The notes beneath the pieces were generated by a model that was given only the letters and a program-made list of their open reading frames with translations, searched no databases and was not told the DNA's origin. From Amycolatopsis sp. CA-128772 (GTDB taxonomy: Bacteria > Actinomycetota > Actinomycetes > Mycobacteriales > Pseudonocardiaceae): 64,000 nt of DNA. The position numbers were made by a program, and so were the translations under genes. The stretch covers positions 94,078-158,077 of the forward strand of contig NZ_PPHG01000005.1 in assembly GCF_002904295.1 (NCBI RefSeq), given 5' to 3'. Of the stretch, positions 34,542-42,299 are shown piece after piece; the stretch's first letter is position 1, and each line of letters opens with the position of its first letter.

Positions 34542-35740
34542 CCCAGGACGTCCGCGACCTGCTGCACGCCGCGGCCGGGCTCTACCGGGACGACCCGCGG
34601 GCTTCGGCGCTGCTGAACGACTGCCTGAACCGGCTGGAGCAGCCGCTGCGTGTCGCCTTCACGGGGGCGCCGTCGTCGGGGAAGACGACGCTCGCCGCCG
34701 CACTCGGTGAATGGCCGACGCGGGCGCTGCGCGACCTCGTGCTGCTGGACGATCCCGGCCCGGCCGACGACGTCCCGGACGCGACGGTCCGGCTGGTCCG
34801 CCACCTCGAACCGGACGAGCTCGCGGCGGCGCACACGCCGGGCGGCTCGGCGTTCGCGCGGCAGAGCGCGGTCAACTCGGTGCTGGTGCTGTCGCGGGCC
34901 GACGAGGTCGGCGCGGGCCGGATCGACGCGTTGCTCACGGCGAAGCAGCTGGCGCGGCGCGCGTGGCGGGAAGACCCGCTGTGCACGGGGTTCCTGGGCG
35001 TGATCGCCGTCGCCGGGCAGCTCGCCTACGGCGGCCGGTCGTTGCGCGACGACGAGTTCGACCTGCTGGCGGCGTTCGCCGCGGTGCCGCGCGAGGAACT
35101 GGAACGGCACGTGCTGTCGGTGGATTCGTTCACCGACCCGGCGTTCCCCGGGCCGATCCCGGTCGAGACGCGGCGGTCGCTGGTGGTGCGGTTCGGCATG
35201 TTCGGCGTCCGGCTGGCCCTCACGCTGATCCGCACCGGCTGCGACGACCGTGTGAAGCTGTCCGCGGAACTGGTGCGCCGCAGCGGTTTGGGCGAGCTGC
35301 GGGACACCCTCGCCGGCTGTTTCGTGGCCCGGGCCGAGGCCCTGCGCGCGCGGACGGCGGTCATCCGCCTGGAGGCGCTGCTGGCGGCGCACCCGCGCCC
35401 GGGCGGCGACCGCCTGGTGTCCCGGGTGGAGCGGTTCGCGGCGGCGGCGCACGACTTCCGCGAGCTGCGCCTGATCGCCGACATCCGCGGCGGCCGCACG
35501 GCACTGTCGGGCGAGCCGGCGGAGGAGGCGGTCCGGTTGCTGGGCGCCCAGGGCACGGCCCCGGCCGACCGCCTGGACCTGGAGCCGGACGCGGACCCGA
35601 ACGAGATCTACGAGGCGGGCTTGGACGCGCTGCGGCGCTGGCGCCACGAGGCGGAGCGCCCGGACCGCCCCCACGCGGAACGCGCGGCGGCGCACGTGGT
35701 GGTGCGCTCGGCCGAGGGCCTGCTGGCGCTGTTCGCCTAG
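34538..35740 (+). CDS. iniC: IniC-like dynamin-family protein
   Basis: GTG at 34538 overlaps the upstream stop by 4 nt and gives 400 residues. The G1 loop is intact (AFTGAPSSGKTTLAAAL); LVLLDDPGPADD stands in for G3 and LVLSRADEVG for the G4 region. The remainder is helical. It is shorter than the IniA-like partner and lacks an obvious membrane paddle. The pairing of a long and a short dynamin-like protein is common in bacteria and suggests a heteromeric membrane-remodelling complex. It converges on the RidA gene with overlapping stops. Confidence 0.85.
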   Translation: MTQDVRDLLHAAAGLYRDDPRASALLNDCLNRLEQPLRVAFTGAPSSGKTTLAAALGEWPTRALRDLVLLDDPGPADDVPDATVRLVRHLEPDELAAAHTPGGSAFARQSAVNSVLVLSRADEVGAGRIDALLTAKQLARRAWREDPLCTGFLGVIAVAGQLAYGGRSLRDDEFDLLAAFAAVPREELERHVLSVDSFTDPAFPGPIPVETRRSLVVRFGMFGVRLALTLIRTGCDDRVKLSAELVRRSGLGELRDTLAGCFVARAEALRARTAVIRLEALLAAHPRPGGDRLVSRVERFAAAAHDFRELRLIADIRGGRTALSGEPAEEAVRLLGAQGTAPADRLDLEPDADPNEIYEAGLDALRRWRHEAERPDRPHAERAAAHVVVRSAEGLLALFA

Positions 35741-36123
35741 AGGACGGCGGTGACCTCGACCTCGACGAGGTGCTCCGGGACGTCCAGCGCCGCGACGCCG
35801 ATGAGCGTGGCGGGCGGCTTCGCCGTGGTGCCGACCTCGGCGCTGCCGCGGGCGATGCCGTCGAGCAGCGCCGGCATCTTGTCCGGGGTCCAGTCGACGA
35901 CGTAGCAGGTCAGTTTCGCGACGTCGTCGAACGAGCCGCCGGCCGCGGCCAGTGCGGCGGCGACGTTGACGTAGCACTGCTCGACCTGCGCGGCGAGGTC
36001 CCCTCCGGTTTCCCAGGCCACCTGCCCGGCGACGAAGACGAGCTTCGTCCCTTCGGCGACGGCGACCTGGTGGTAGACGCCGACCTCGGGCAGCTCGGGA
36101 GCGTTCAGCAGGGTGACAGCCAT
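35737..36123 (-). CDS. RidA/YjgF family protein
   Basis: 128 residues with the RidA fold: GVYHQVAVAEGTKLVFVAGQ, AQVEQCYVNVAAALAAAGGS and DDVAKLTCYVVD. Canonical RidA proteins hydrolyse reactive enamine/imine intermediates from PLP enzymes using a conserved Arg near the C-terminus. Here that region reads PPATLIGVAALDVPEHLVEV without the Arg, so this member may belong to a non-deaminase subgroup. It is divergent from the HxlR gene and may be its target. Confidence 0.88.
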   Translation of the reverse strand: MAVTLLNAPELPEVGVYHQVAVAEGTKLVFVAGQVAWETGGDLAAQVEQCYVNVAAALAAAGGSFDDVAKLTCYVVDWTPDKMPALLDGIARGSAEVGTTAKPPATLIGVAALDVPEHLVEVEVTAVL

Positions 36124-36215
36124 CTTTCCTCCGTGCTCTCTTGTGGTTACCCAGAAACCGTAGGAGAGTGTTGGGCAATGCGGAAGAAGGCACTTTTCGG
36201 TGACGGGGGAACCAG

Positions 36216-36578
36216 ATGGTGACCAAGCAGGACGCGGACCTCTCCCGCGCGGATTCCCTGGCGCGCGAGATCTTCTCGGACGTCGCCAACAAGTGGGCGT
36301 TCCTGATCATCGAGACCCTCGGCGAGCGCACGCTGCGGTTCAGCGAGCTGCGCAACGAAGTCGCGGGCATCAGCCACAAGATGCTGACGCAGAACCTGCG
36401 CATGCTGGAGCGCAACGGGCTGGTCGAACGCGAGGTGTACCCGACCGTGCCGCCGCGCGTCGAGTACACCCTCACCGAGCCCGGGCAGGGCCTGCGCGCG
36501 ACGGTCGACAGCATGTGCGGCTGGACCCAGCGGTTCATCGAGGACATCGAAGCCGCCCGGCACCGCTTCGACGGCTGA
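36216..36578 (+). CDS. HxlR-family transcriptional regulator
   Basis: 120 residues with the HxlR winged helix: DVANKWAFLIIETLGERTLR, FSELRNEVAGISHKMLTQNL and the wing VEREVYPTVPPRVEYTLTEP. It lacks the usual N-terminal cysteine (DLSRADSLAREIFS), so a thiol-redox sensing mechanism is unlikely. The 92-bp gap to the divergent RidA gene contains GGTT-N7-AACC near 36147, a possible binding site. Confidence 0.88.
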   Translation: MVTKQDADLSRADSLAREIFSDVANKWAFLIIETLGERTLRFSELRNEVAGISHKMLTQNLRMLERNGLVEREVYPTVPPRVEYTLTEPGQGLRATVDSMCGWTQRFIEDIEAARHRFDG

Positions 36579-36655
36579 CCGCGTCACCAAAGCACCGACC
36601 GGCGGCCCGGTTTGCCACCGGTTGTCCGGTGTTGACGCCCGCAGGGCCGCGGCGC

Positions 36656-36675
36656 ACCATAGACCGGTCTATGGT
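36656..36675. promoter_or_regulatory. Perfect 20-bp palindromic operator
   Basis: ACCATAGACCGGTCTATGGT is fully self-complementary and lies 26 bases before the acyl-CoA ligase start. TetR regulators bind such sites, and a TetR gene overlaps the end of the ligase gene. It is the likely autoregulatory operator of that two-gene operon. Confidence 0.8.
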
Positions 36676-36701
36676 CCAGTGCCGGCCCGAAGGGGGCTCC
36701 C

Positions 36702-38246
36702 ATGCCCGAAGACGTCCGCCCGCGGGTCCGGTTGTTCGGCGAGCTCCTGGCGCACTGGGCGCGGGAACGCCCCGCCGGCACCGCCCTCGTCTTCGGCGAG
36801 CGGACCTGGACCTGGACGGAGTTCGACGAGCGGGTCCGGCGGCTGTCCGGCGCACTGGCCGCCGCCGGGATCGCCCGCGGTGACCGGGTCGCGTTCGTCG
36901 ACAAGAACCACCCCGCCTGCCTGGAGACGACCTTCGCCGCGGCCGGGCTCGGGGCCGCCAACGCCGTCGTCAACTGGCGGCTCTCCGGCGACGAACTCGC
37001 CTACGTGCTCGAGGACGCGGGCGCGAAGGTGATCTTCGTCGGCGACGAACTCCGCCCCGCGCTCGACGCGATCCGCGACCGGCTGCCCGCGCTGGAGCGC
37101 GTGGTGGTCGTCGGCGGGGACGCCGACGAGTACGAGTCCTTCCTGACCTCCGCCGCGCCGCACGACGGCACCGCCGTCGACACCGACGACGGCGTGCTGG
37201 TCATGTACACCAGCGGTACCACCGGGTTCCCGAAGGGTGCGGTGCTCACCCATCGCAGCATCCTCGCGCACGGCCTCGCGGCGGGCACGGCGTTCCCGAT
37301 CGGCCCGGGCGACGTCAACCTGGTCGCGATGCCGCTGTTCCACGTCGGCGGCAGCTGTTACGCGGTTTCCGGGTTCCTCTACGGCGAACCGTCCTACCTG
37401 ACCCGCGAGCCCGACGCCGGGTCGCTGTTCGCGGCGCTGCGGGCCGGAATCACGCACGCCTTCCTGGTGCCCGCCGTCGTGGCCGGGATCGCGCAGGCCG
37501 GCGAGGCCGCACTCCAGGCGTTCTCCCGGCTGAAGTACCTCTGCTACGGCGCTTCGCCGATGCCGCTCCCGTTGCTGCGCACCGTGCTCGCCGCCTGGCC
37601 GGACGTCATGTTCGCGCAGGTCTACGGCATGACCGAGCTGTCCGGTGCGGTCACCGCGCTCGACCCCGAGGCGCACCGGGACACCACCCGCCCCGAGCGG
37701 CTGGCCTCGGCGGGCACCGCACTGTCCGGAGTGGACATCCGGATCGTCGACCCGGTCACCGCGCAGGACGCCGGCACCGGCGAGGTGTGGGTGCGCACCG
37801 AACAACGGATGGCGGGCTACCTCGGCAAGCCCGAGGCGACCGCGGAGACCATTGTGGACGGCTGGGTCCGCACCGGCGACGTCGGGCGCCTCGACGACGG
37901 CGGGTTCCTGTTCCTCGAGGACCGCGTCAAGGACATGATCATCACCGGTGGCGAGAACGTCTACTCGCCCGAAGTGGAGCGGGTCGTGGCGGAATTCCCC
38001 GGCGTCGCCGAGGTGGCCGTGATCGGCGTGCCCGACGACCGGTGGGGCGAGCAGGTCAAGGCAGTCGTCGCCGGCGAGGGGCTCGACGCCGGCAAGATCG
38101 TCGAGTTCTGCCGCGAACGGCTGGCCCGCTACAAGTGCCCGCGCAGCGTCGACGTCGTGGACGCGTTGCCGCGCAACGCGACGGGCAAGATCCTCAAGCG
38201 CTCGTTGCGCGAACCCTACTGGCGGGACCGGGACCGGAACGTCTGA
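36702..38246 (+). CDS. Long/medium-chain acyl-CoA synthetase family (AMP-forming)
   Basis: 514 residues of the ANL superfamily. The AMP-binding P-loop is VMYTSGTTGFPKGAVLTH, the A5-like element QVYGMTELSG, the A7/A8 hinge GWVRTGDVGRLDDGG with FLEDRVKDMIITGGENVYSPEV, and the catalytic lysine lies in NATGKILKRSLRE. It activates a carboxylic acid to its CoA thioester through an acyl-adenylate. Overall form is closest to fatty-acid or aryl-acid CoA ligases; chain preference cannot be read. The stop overlaps the TetR start by one base and a palindromic operator lies just upstream. Confidence 0.9.
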   Translation: MPEDVRPRVRLFGELLAHWARERPAGTALVFGERTWTWTEFDERVRRLSGALAAAGIARGDRVAFVDKNHPACLETTFAAAGLGAANAVVNWRLSGDELAYVLEDAGAKVIFVGDELRPALDAIRDRLPALERVVVVGGDADEYESFLTSAAPHDGTAVDTDDGVLVMYTSGTTGFPKGAVLTHRSILAHGLAAGTAFPIGPGDVNLVAMPLFHVGGSCYAVSGFLYGEPSYLTREPDAGSLFAALRAGITHAFLVPAVVAGIAQAGEAALQAFSRLKYLCYGASPMPLPLLRTVLAAWPDVMFAQVYGMTELSGAVTALDPEAHRDTTRPERLASAGTALSGVDIRIVDPVTAQDAGTGEVWVRTEQRMAGYLGKPEATAETIVDGWVRTGDVGRLDDGGFLFLEDRVKDMIITGGENVYSPEVERVVAEFPGVAEVAVIGVPDDRWGEQVKAVVAGEGLDAGKIVEFCRERLARYKCPRSVDVVDALPRNATGKILKRSLREPYWRDRDRNV

Positions 38247-38788
38247 TGGCGCCGGTCACCCGGCAGGCGTACTTCGGCGCCGCGCTGGACCTGCTGGCCG
38301 AGCACGGGTTCAGCGAGCTGACCGTCGGTGCGCTGTGCCGCGCCCTCGGCGTCACGAGCGGTTCGTTCTACCACCACTTCGGTGGCTGGCCGGGGTTCGT
38401 GGCGCAGCTGCTGGACCACTGGGAGAACCGCCAGGTACTGATCCTGAAGGAGCGGAACTTCGGCACCGGCGGCCCGTCGGCGGACTTCGCCGCGCTGATG
38501 GACCTCACCCTCGGCCTGCCCCACGAGGCCGAAGCGGCCATCCGGGCGTGGGCGCGCAACGACGAAACCGTACGGGCGGCCCAAAACCGCGTCGACGACG
38601 CCCGGGTGCGAACGGTCGGCAAGGCGGTCGAAGGCATCGTCGGCGACCGCGCGCTGGCCCGGACGTTGACGTCGCTCGGGATGGCGTTGCTGGTGGGGCA
38701 CCAGCAGTTGGCGTCGGCGGGCCAGCACGGCGAGCTGACGGAACTGCTGCGGGAGTACACGCGGCTGGTGCACTCCCGCGCGGGCTAG
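38246..38788 (+). CDS. TetR-family regulator
   Basis: 180 residues. The N-terminal helix-turn-helix is clear: FGAALDLLAEHGFSELTVGA, LCRALGVTSGSFYHHFGGWP. The C-terminal ligand domain is helical with no known signature. It is translated from the end of the acyl-CoA ligase gene and most likely represses that operon through the 20-bp palindrome at 36656, with an acyl-CoA or its free acid as inducer. Confidence 0.9.
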   Translation: MAPVTRQAYFGAALDLLAEHGFSELTVGALCRALGVTSGSFYHHFGGWPGFVAQLLDHWENRQVLILKERNFGTGGPSADFAALMDLTLGLPHEAEAAIRAWARNDETVRAAQNRVDDARVRTVGKAVEGIVGDRALARTLTSLGMALLVGHQQLASAGQHGELTELLREYTRLVHSRAG

Positions 38789-39186
38789 GCGTTGCCGAGC
38801 ACCCGGGTCACGGTGATCTCGATGACCACCCGCTGCGGGTTCGGCTTCGGCTGCCGGTAGCGGGCGGCGTACCGGTTTTCGGCGTCCCGCACCGATTCCG
38901 GGTCGTCGCGCAGCACCGCGCGTCCCTCCAAAGTAGACCAGCGCGGGCCGTCCAGCTGGCAGACCGCGACCGGGATCCCGGCCGCTCCCGCGGCGCGCAC
39001 GAGCCGGGCCTTGACCGACGGCGCGAAGGTGATCACCCGGGCGAGGCCGGCCTCGAAGTCGACGGTGACGCCGACCGCGACGACGTGCGGGGTGCCGTCC
39101 GGCCGGACCGTGGTCAGCGTGGCCAGGTGGCGCTCGGTCCAGAACGCGCGGAAGTCCGGCCCGCGGCCGTCGAGGTCGATCGTCAT
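38785..39186 (-). CDS. PPOX-class flavin/F420-dependent family protein
   Basis: 133 residues with the split-barrel fold of pyridoxamine-phosphate-oxidase-like proteins: FRAFWTERHLATLTTVRPDG, TPHVVAVGVTVDF and DGPRWSTLEGRAVLRDDPES. Actinomycete members often use coenzyme F420, heme or flavin. The cofactor here is not determinable. It converges with the TetR gene with a 4-nt overlap at the stops. Confidence 0.82.
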   Translation of the reverse strand: MTIDLDGRGPDFRAFWTERHLATLTTVRPDGTPHVVAVGVTVDFEAGLARVITFAPSVKARLVRAAGAAGIPVAVCQLDGPRWSTLEGRAVLRDDPESVRDAENRYAARYRQPKPNPQRVVIEITVTRVLGNA

Positions 39187-39243
39187 GGGTCCACGCTAGC
39201 CCGTCCGGGTGCGCGGGGCGGTGTGGACCCACTCACGGTAATA

Positions 39244-39262
39244 GTAAGGAAAGTTTCTTAAC
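39244..39262. promoter_or_regulatory. Imperfect palindrome upstream of the GH8 gene
   Basis: GTAAGGAAAGTTTCTTAAC pairs around a central base with two mismatched pairs and is conspicuously A/T-rich for this genome. It lies 80 bp before the GH8 start, beside TCTTGACC, a possible -35. Similar AGGAAA-x-TTTCCT elements precede secreted glycanase genes in actinomycetes, as I recall. It probably binds a sugar-responsive repressor. Confidence 0.6.
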
Positions 39263-39341
39263 AGTCTTGACCCGGTCTTGAACCTTCTGTCAGGCTTCGA
39301 CCACCTTCGCCGCAGCCAACGATGTCTTTTACGGAGGAGTC

Positions 39342-40547
39342 ATGAAGAGAGTCGTCCGGGCGGTGGTGGTTTCGGCCGCGCTCGCCGCGGGGCTGGTGAG
39401 CGTGCCGGGGACCGCGTCCGCGGCCGGCACGCCCTACGTGCCGGGAACGCTGCGGCCGTCGGTCTCGCAGGCCACGCAGGATGCCGCGCTGCAGAAGTAC
39501 TACGACTTCTGGAAGAAGAACTTCCTGACGACCAAGTGCGGCAGCGGTACCTACGCCGTGCTGTCCAAGGACGCCGACCACTCCTTCGTCGCCGAGGGCG
39601 AGGGGTACGGCATGACGATTTCGGCGATGATGGCGGAGAAGGACCCGCAGGCGCGCTCGATCGTCGACGGGATCCTGAAGTTCGTCAAGGCGCACCCGTC
39701 GGTCAACAACAAGGACCTGCACGCGGCCGAGCAGGACGGGAACTGCAAGAGCGTCAACGGCAGCGACTCGGCCACCGACGGCGACCTCGAAATCGCCTAC
39801 GGCCTGCTGATCGCGGACAAGAAGTGGGGCAGCGGCGGTTCGGTCGACTACAAGGCCGAAGCCGTCCGGATCATCAACGCGATCAAGAAGAGCGAGGTGA
39901 ACGGCACCACGAAGTTCACCCTGCTCGGCGACTGGGGCAACGACGCGGAGTACAAGAACAGCTCGCGCTCCTCGGACTGGATGCCGGGCCACCTGCGCGC
40001 GTTCGCGACGGCGACCGGCGACAGCTTCTGGACGTCGGTCCGCACCCGCTCGGAGACGGCGGTGAGCCAGCTGCAGTCGTCGTACGCGCCGAACACGGGC
40101 CTGTTGCCGGACTTCGTGGTGAACTCGAACACGACACCCAAGCCGGCGCCGGCGGACTTCCTCGAGGGCCAGTACGACGGCAAGTACAGCTGGAACGCCT
40201 GCCGCGACCCGTGGCGCCTGGGCGCGGACGCGATCTCGTACTCCGGAAGTGCGGCGGTCGCCCAGGTCCGCAAGATGAACACGTGGATCAAGTCCGCCAC
40301 GGGCAGCGACCCGTCGAAGATCCAGAGCGGCTACTCGCTGTCGGGCTCGAAGACGGAGAGCGGCCGGCACCCGTGCTTCACGGCCCCGTTCGCGGTGGCG
40401 GCGATGACGGACCCGGCCAGCCAGGCCTGGCTGGACAAACTGTGGACGGCGGTGTCGTCGTGGTCCCCGGACGCAACGGACTACTACGGGACGGGAATCA
40501 CGATCCAGGTGTTGCTGATCCTGAGCGGCAACTACGTGGCGGCTTGA
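39342..40547 (+). CDS. Secreted glycoside hydrolase family 8 enzyme
   Basis: 401 residues. A Sec signal peptide (MKRVVRAVVVSAALAAGL to TASA-AG) precedes a GH8 catalytic domain. The proton-donor glutamate is E85 in AEGEGYGMTISAMM and the aspartate region is SATDGDLEIAYGLLIADKKW. Later conserved parts include WNACRDPWRLGADAI and the C-terminal SGNYVAA. GH8 enzymes are endo-acting on cellulose, lichenan, xylan or chitosan; the closest by pattern is endoglucanase/chitosanase type. The start ATG follows TTTACGGAGGAGTC. Transcribed alone, with a hairpin terminator just downstream. Confidence 0.9.
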   Translation: MKRVVRAVVVSAALAAGLVSVPGTASAAGTPYVPGTLRPSVSQATQDAALQKYYDFWKKNFLTTKCGSGTYAVLSKDADHSFVAEGEGYGMTISAMMAEKDPQARSIVDGILKFVKAHPSVNNKDLHAAEQDGNCKSVNGSDSATDGDLEIAYGLLIADKKWGSGGSVDYKAEAVRIINAIKKSEVNGTTKFTLLGDWGNDAEYKNSSRSSDWMPGHLRAFATATGDSFWTSVRTRSETAVSQLQSSYAPNTGLLPDFVVNSNTTPKPAPADFLEGQYDGKYSWNACRDPWRLGADAISYSGSAAVAQVRKMNTWIKSATGSDPSKIQSGYSLSGSKTESGRHPCFTAPFAVAAMTDPASQAWLDKLWTAVSSWSPDATDYYGTGITIQVLLILSGNYVAA

Positions 40548-40553
40548 GGGTTC

Positions 40554-40584
40554 GTCCCGCACCCGGTTGTTCCGGGTGCGGGAC
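40554..40584 (+). terminator. Hairpin terminator after GH8 gene
   Basis: GTCCCGCACCCGG and CCGGGTGCGGGAC form a perfect 13-bp stem with a TTGTT loop, 6 bases after the stop codon. Confidence 0.75.
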
Positions 40585-40654
40585 AGCCGGCGAGTGGGTT
40601 CGCGCGCTGGCAGCCCGGTGGTGCCCTAGGTCCGGTCGCCCTCGCGGACGTCCC

Positions 40655-41278
40655 GGCTCAGCTGGGTTCGCGGACATCAGCGGGTTGAACGCCGGCAGTG
40701 ATCCCTGCGAGCCCAACACCTTCGCGCTGATCTTCAACACCGACGAAGACCACATCGAGCACTCCACCCGCCCCGTGTGCCCCGAGGGGTACGCGAGCTC
40801 CGCCGTCATCGCCCGGTCCACCGAAGGCGACCGCAGTTTCGCCGACGCAGACACCACCGCAGGCGTCTCTCCGCCGAACACCCGCGCCATGTGGACCGCG
40901 TAGCAACCCGCGTCCATCGTGGCCCCGCCCGCATCTCCCGCGCCTCCGCCGCGTTCGCCGTGAACGGCTTCTTGCACAGGACGTGCTTCCCAGCGGAAAG
41001 CGCCGCCTTCGTCCACCGTCCGTGCAAGCCGTTCGGCAGCGGGTTGTAGACGGCGTCGATCTCGGGATCCGCCGGCAACTCCTCGTAACCGGCGTACGCG
41101 CGAGCGATGCCGTACCTGGTCGCAAACGCTTGCGCGCGGTCGAGGGACCGGGCCGCGACGGCGGTGACCGTAACCGACGAAACCGAAGAGGCAGGCTTGA
41201 TCAGGGCCGCCGGGGCGATGCGAGCCGCCCCCAGGATGCCGATCCGCAGGCCGATGCCCGCGAAGTTCGCACCGCCAA
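40655..41278 (-). pseudogene. Gfo/Idh/MocA family oxidoreductase, decayed
   Basis: On the minus strand an NAD-binding domain is well preserved: GIGLRIGILGAARIAPAALI, RYGIARAYAGYEELPADPEI, DAVYNPLPNGLHGRWTKAAL and HVLCKKPFTANAAEARE. It has no start codon in frame. After AEARE roughly 70 residues are missing, and the gene resumes in another frame with GATMDAGCYAVHMARVFGGE through MWSSSVLKISAKVLGSQGSL. It then loses homology near 40665, so the C-terminal end is gone. The family dehydrogenates or reduces sugars and related compounds with NAD(P). At least one internal deletion and truncation at both ends make it non-functional. Confidence 0.85.
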
Positions 41279-41282
41279 GATT

Positions 41283-41317
41283 TCAACATGCAGTTGACCT
41301 CTTCAACAACGAGTTGT
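41283..41317. promoter_or_regulatory. Paired TCAAC-N5-GTTG(A/T) operator-like palindromes
   Basis: TCAACATGCAGTTGA at 41283-41297 and TCAACAACGAGTTGT at 41303-41317 share the arms TCAAC/GTTG with a 5-base spacer, and their centres are exactly 20 bp (about two helical turns) apart. They lie 35 bp before the start of the amino-acid ABC operon. The operon's last gene encodes a DNA-binding domain, the obvious candidate to bind here. Confidence 0.7.
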
Positions 41318-41351
41318 AGCGTTCCGGCCAGCCGAACAGTGGAGGTCCGTT

Positions 41352-42299
41352 ATGTCCCGTTTCCGTGCCGTGCAGGTGGTGCTGCTCGCGAGCCTGGCCG
41401 TGCTGGTGACGGCGTGCGGTGGTGGTCCGGACGGCGCGGGCGGGACGTCGCAGGCCGCCGGTGCGCCCGCCTCCGGCATCCCCGACACCGCCGCCATCGT
41501 CCAAGGCGTGCAGAAGGACGCCCAGCTCAACGCCGCTTTGCCGGACGCCGTCAAGCAGGCCGGGCTGCACCTGGCGTCGAACCTGCAGTCCGCGCCCAAC
41601 AACTTCTACGCCGCCGACGGCAAGACCCCGATCGGCTACGAGGTCGACCTCGCCAAGGCCATCGCCGCGAAGCTCGGCGTCCCGGTCACCCACCAGGACA
41701 TGGCGTTCGGCTCGCTCATCACCAGCCTCCAGTCCGGCCGCATCGACCTGACCATGGCCGGGATGAACGACACGAAGGCCCGCCAGGCGCAGATCGACTT
41801 CGTCGACTACTTCACCTCGGGCATCACGATCATGATCCGCAAGGGCAACCCGGACGGTATCACCGGCCCGGACACCCTCTGCGGCAAGAACGTCGCCGTC
41901 GTGCAGGGCACCAGCCACCAGAAGTTCGCCGAAGCGCAGAGCACCAAGTGCACGCAGGCCGGCAAGCCCGCGCTCACCGTCACCGCGACCGACAGCGACA
42001 ACCAGAACCAGAACCAGCTCCGCACCGGCCGCGTCCAGGCGATCCTCAACGACCTGCCCAGCGCCGTCTACATTTCGCGCACGGCCGGCGAGGGCAAGTT
42101 CTTCGAGGTCGTCCCGGGCGAACCGATCGACGGCGGCCCGTACGGCATCGGCGTCAGCAAGACCAACACGGCCCTGCGCGACTCCGTGCAGAAGGCGCTG
42201 CAGGCCCTGATCGCCGACGGCACCTACGGCAAGATCCTGCAGGCGTGGGGCGTCGAGCAGGGCGCCATCGAGAAGGCGGCCATCAATGGCGGCTCCTGA
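41352..42299 (+). CDS. Polar amino-acid ABC transporter substrate-binding lipoprotein
   Basis: 315 residues with a lipobox LVTAC (lipidated Cys22). The family-3 solute-binding fold is evident: TPIGYEVDLAKAIAAKLGVP, GRIDLTMAGMNDTKARQAQI, DFVDYF, and GVSKTNTALRDSVQKALQAL. It binds a polar amino acid or derivative outside the membrane and delivers it to the permease encoded next, whose start overlaps its end by 14 nt. The start ATG follows GTGGAGGTCCGTT. The specificity is unknown. Confidence 0.92.
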   Translation: MSRFRAVQVVLLASLAVLVTACGGGPDGAGGTSQAAGAPASGIPDTAAIVQGVQKDAQLNAALPDAVKQAGLHLASNLQSAPNNFYAADGKTPIGYEVDLAKAIAAKLGVPVTHQDMAFGSLITSLQSGRIDLTMAGMNDTKARQAQIDFVDYFTSGITIMIRKGNPDGITGPDTLCGKNVAVVQGTSHQKFAEAQSTKCTQAGKPALTVTATDSDNQNQNQLRTGRVQAILNDLPSAVYISRTAGEGKFFEVVPGEPIDGGPYGIGVSKTNTALRDSVQKALQALIADGTYGKILQAWGVEQGAIEKAAINGGS

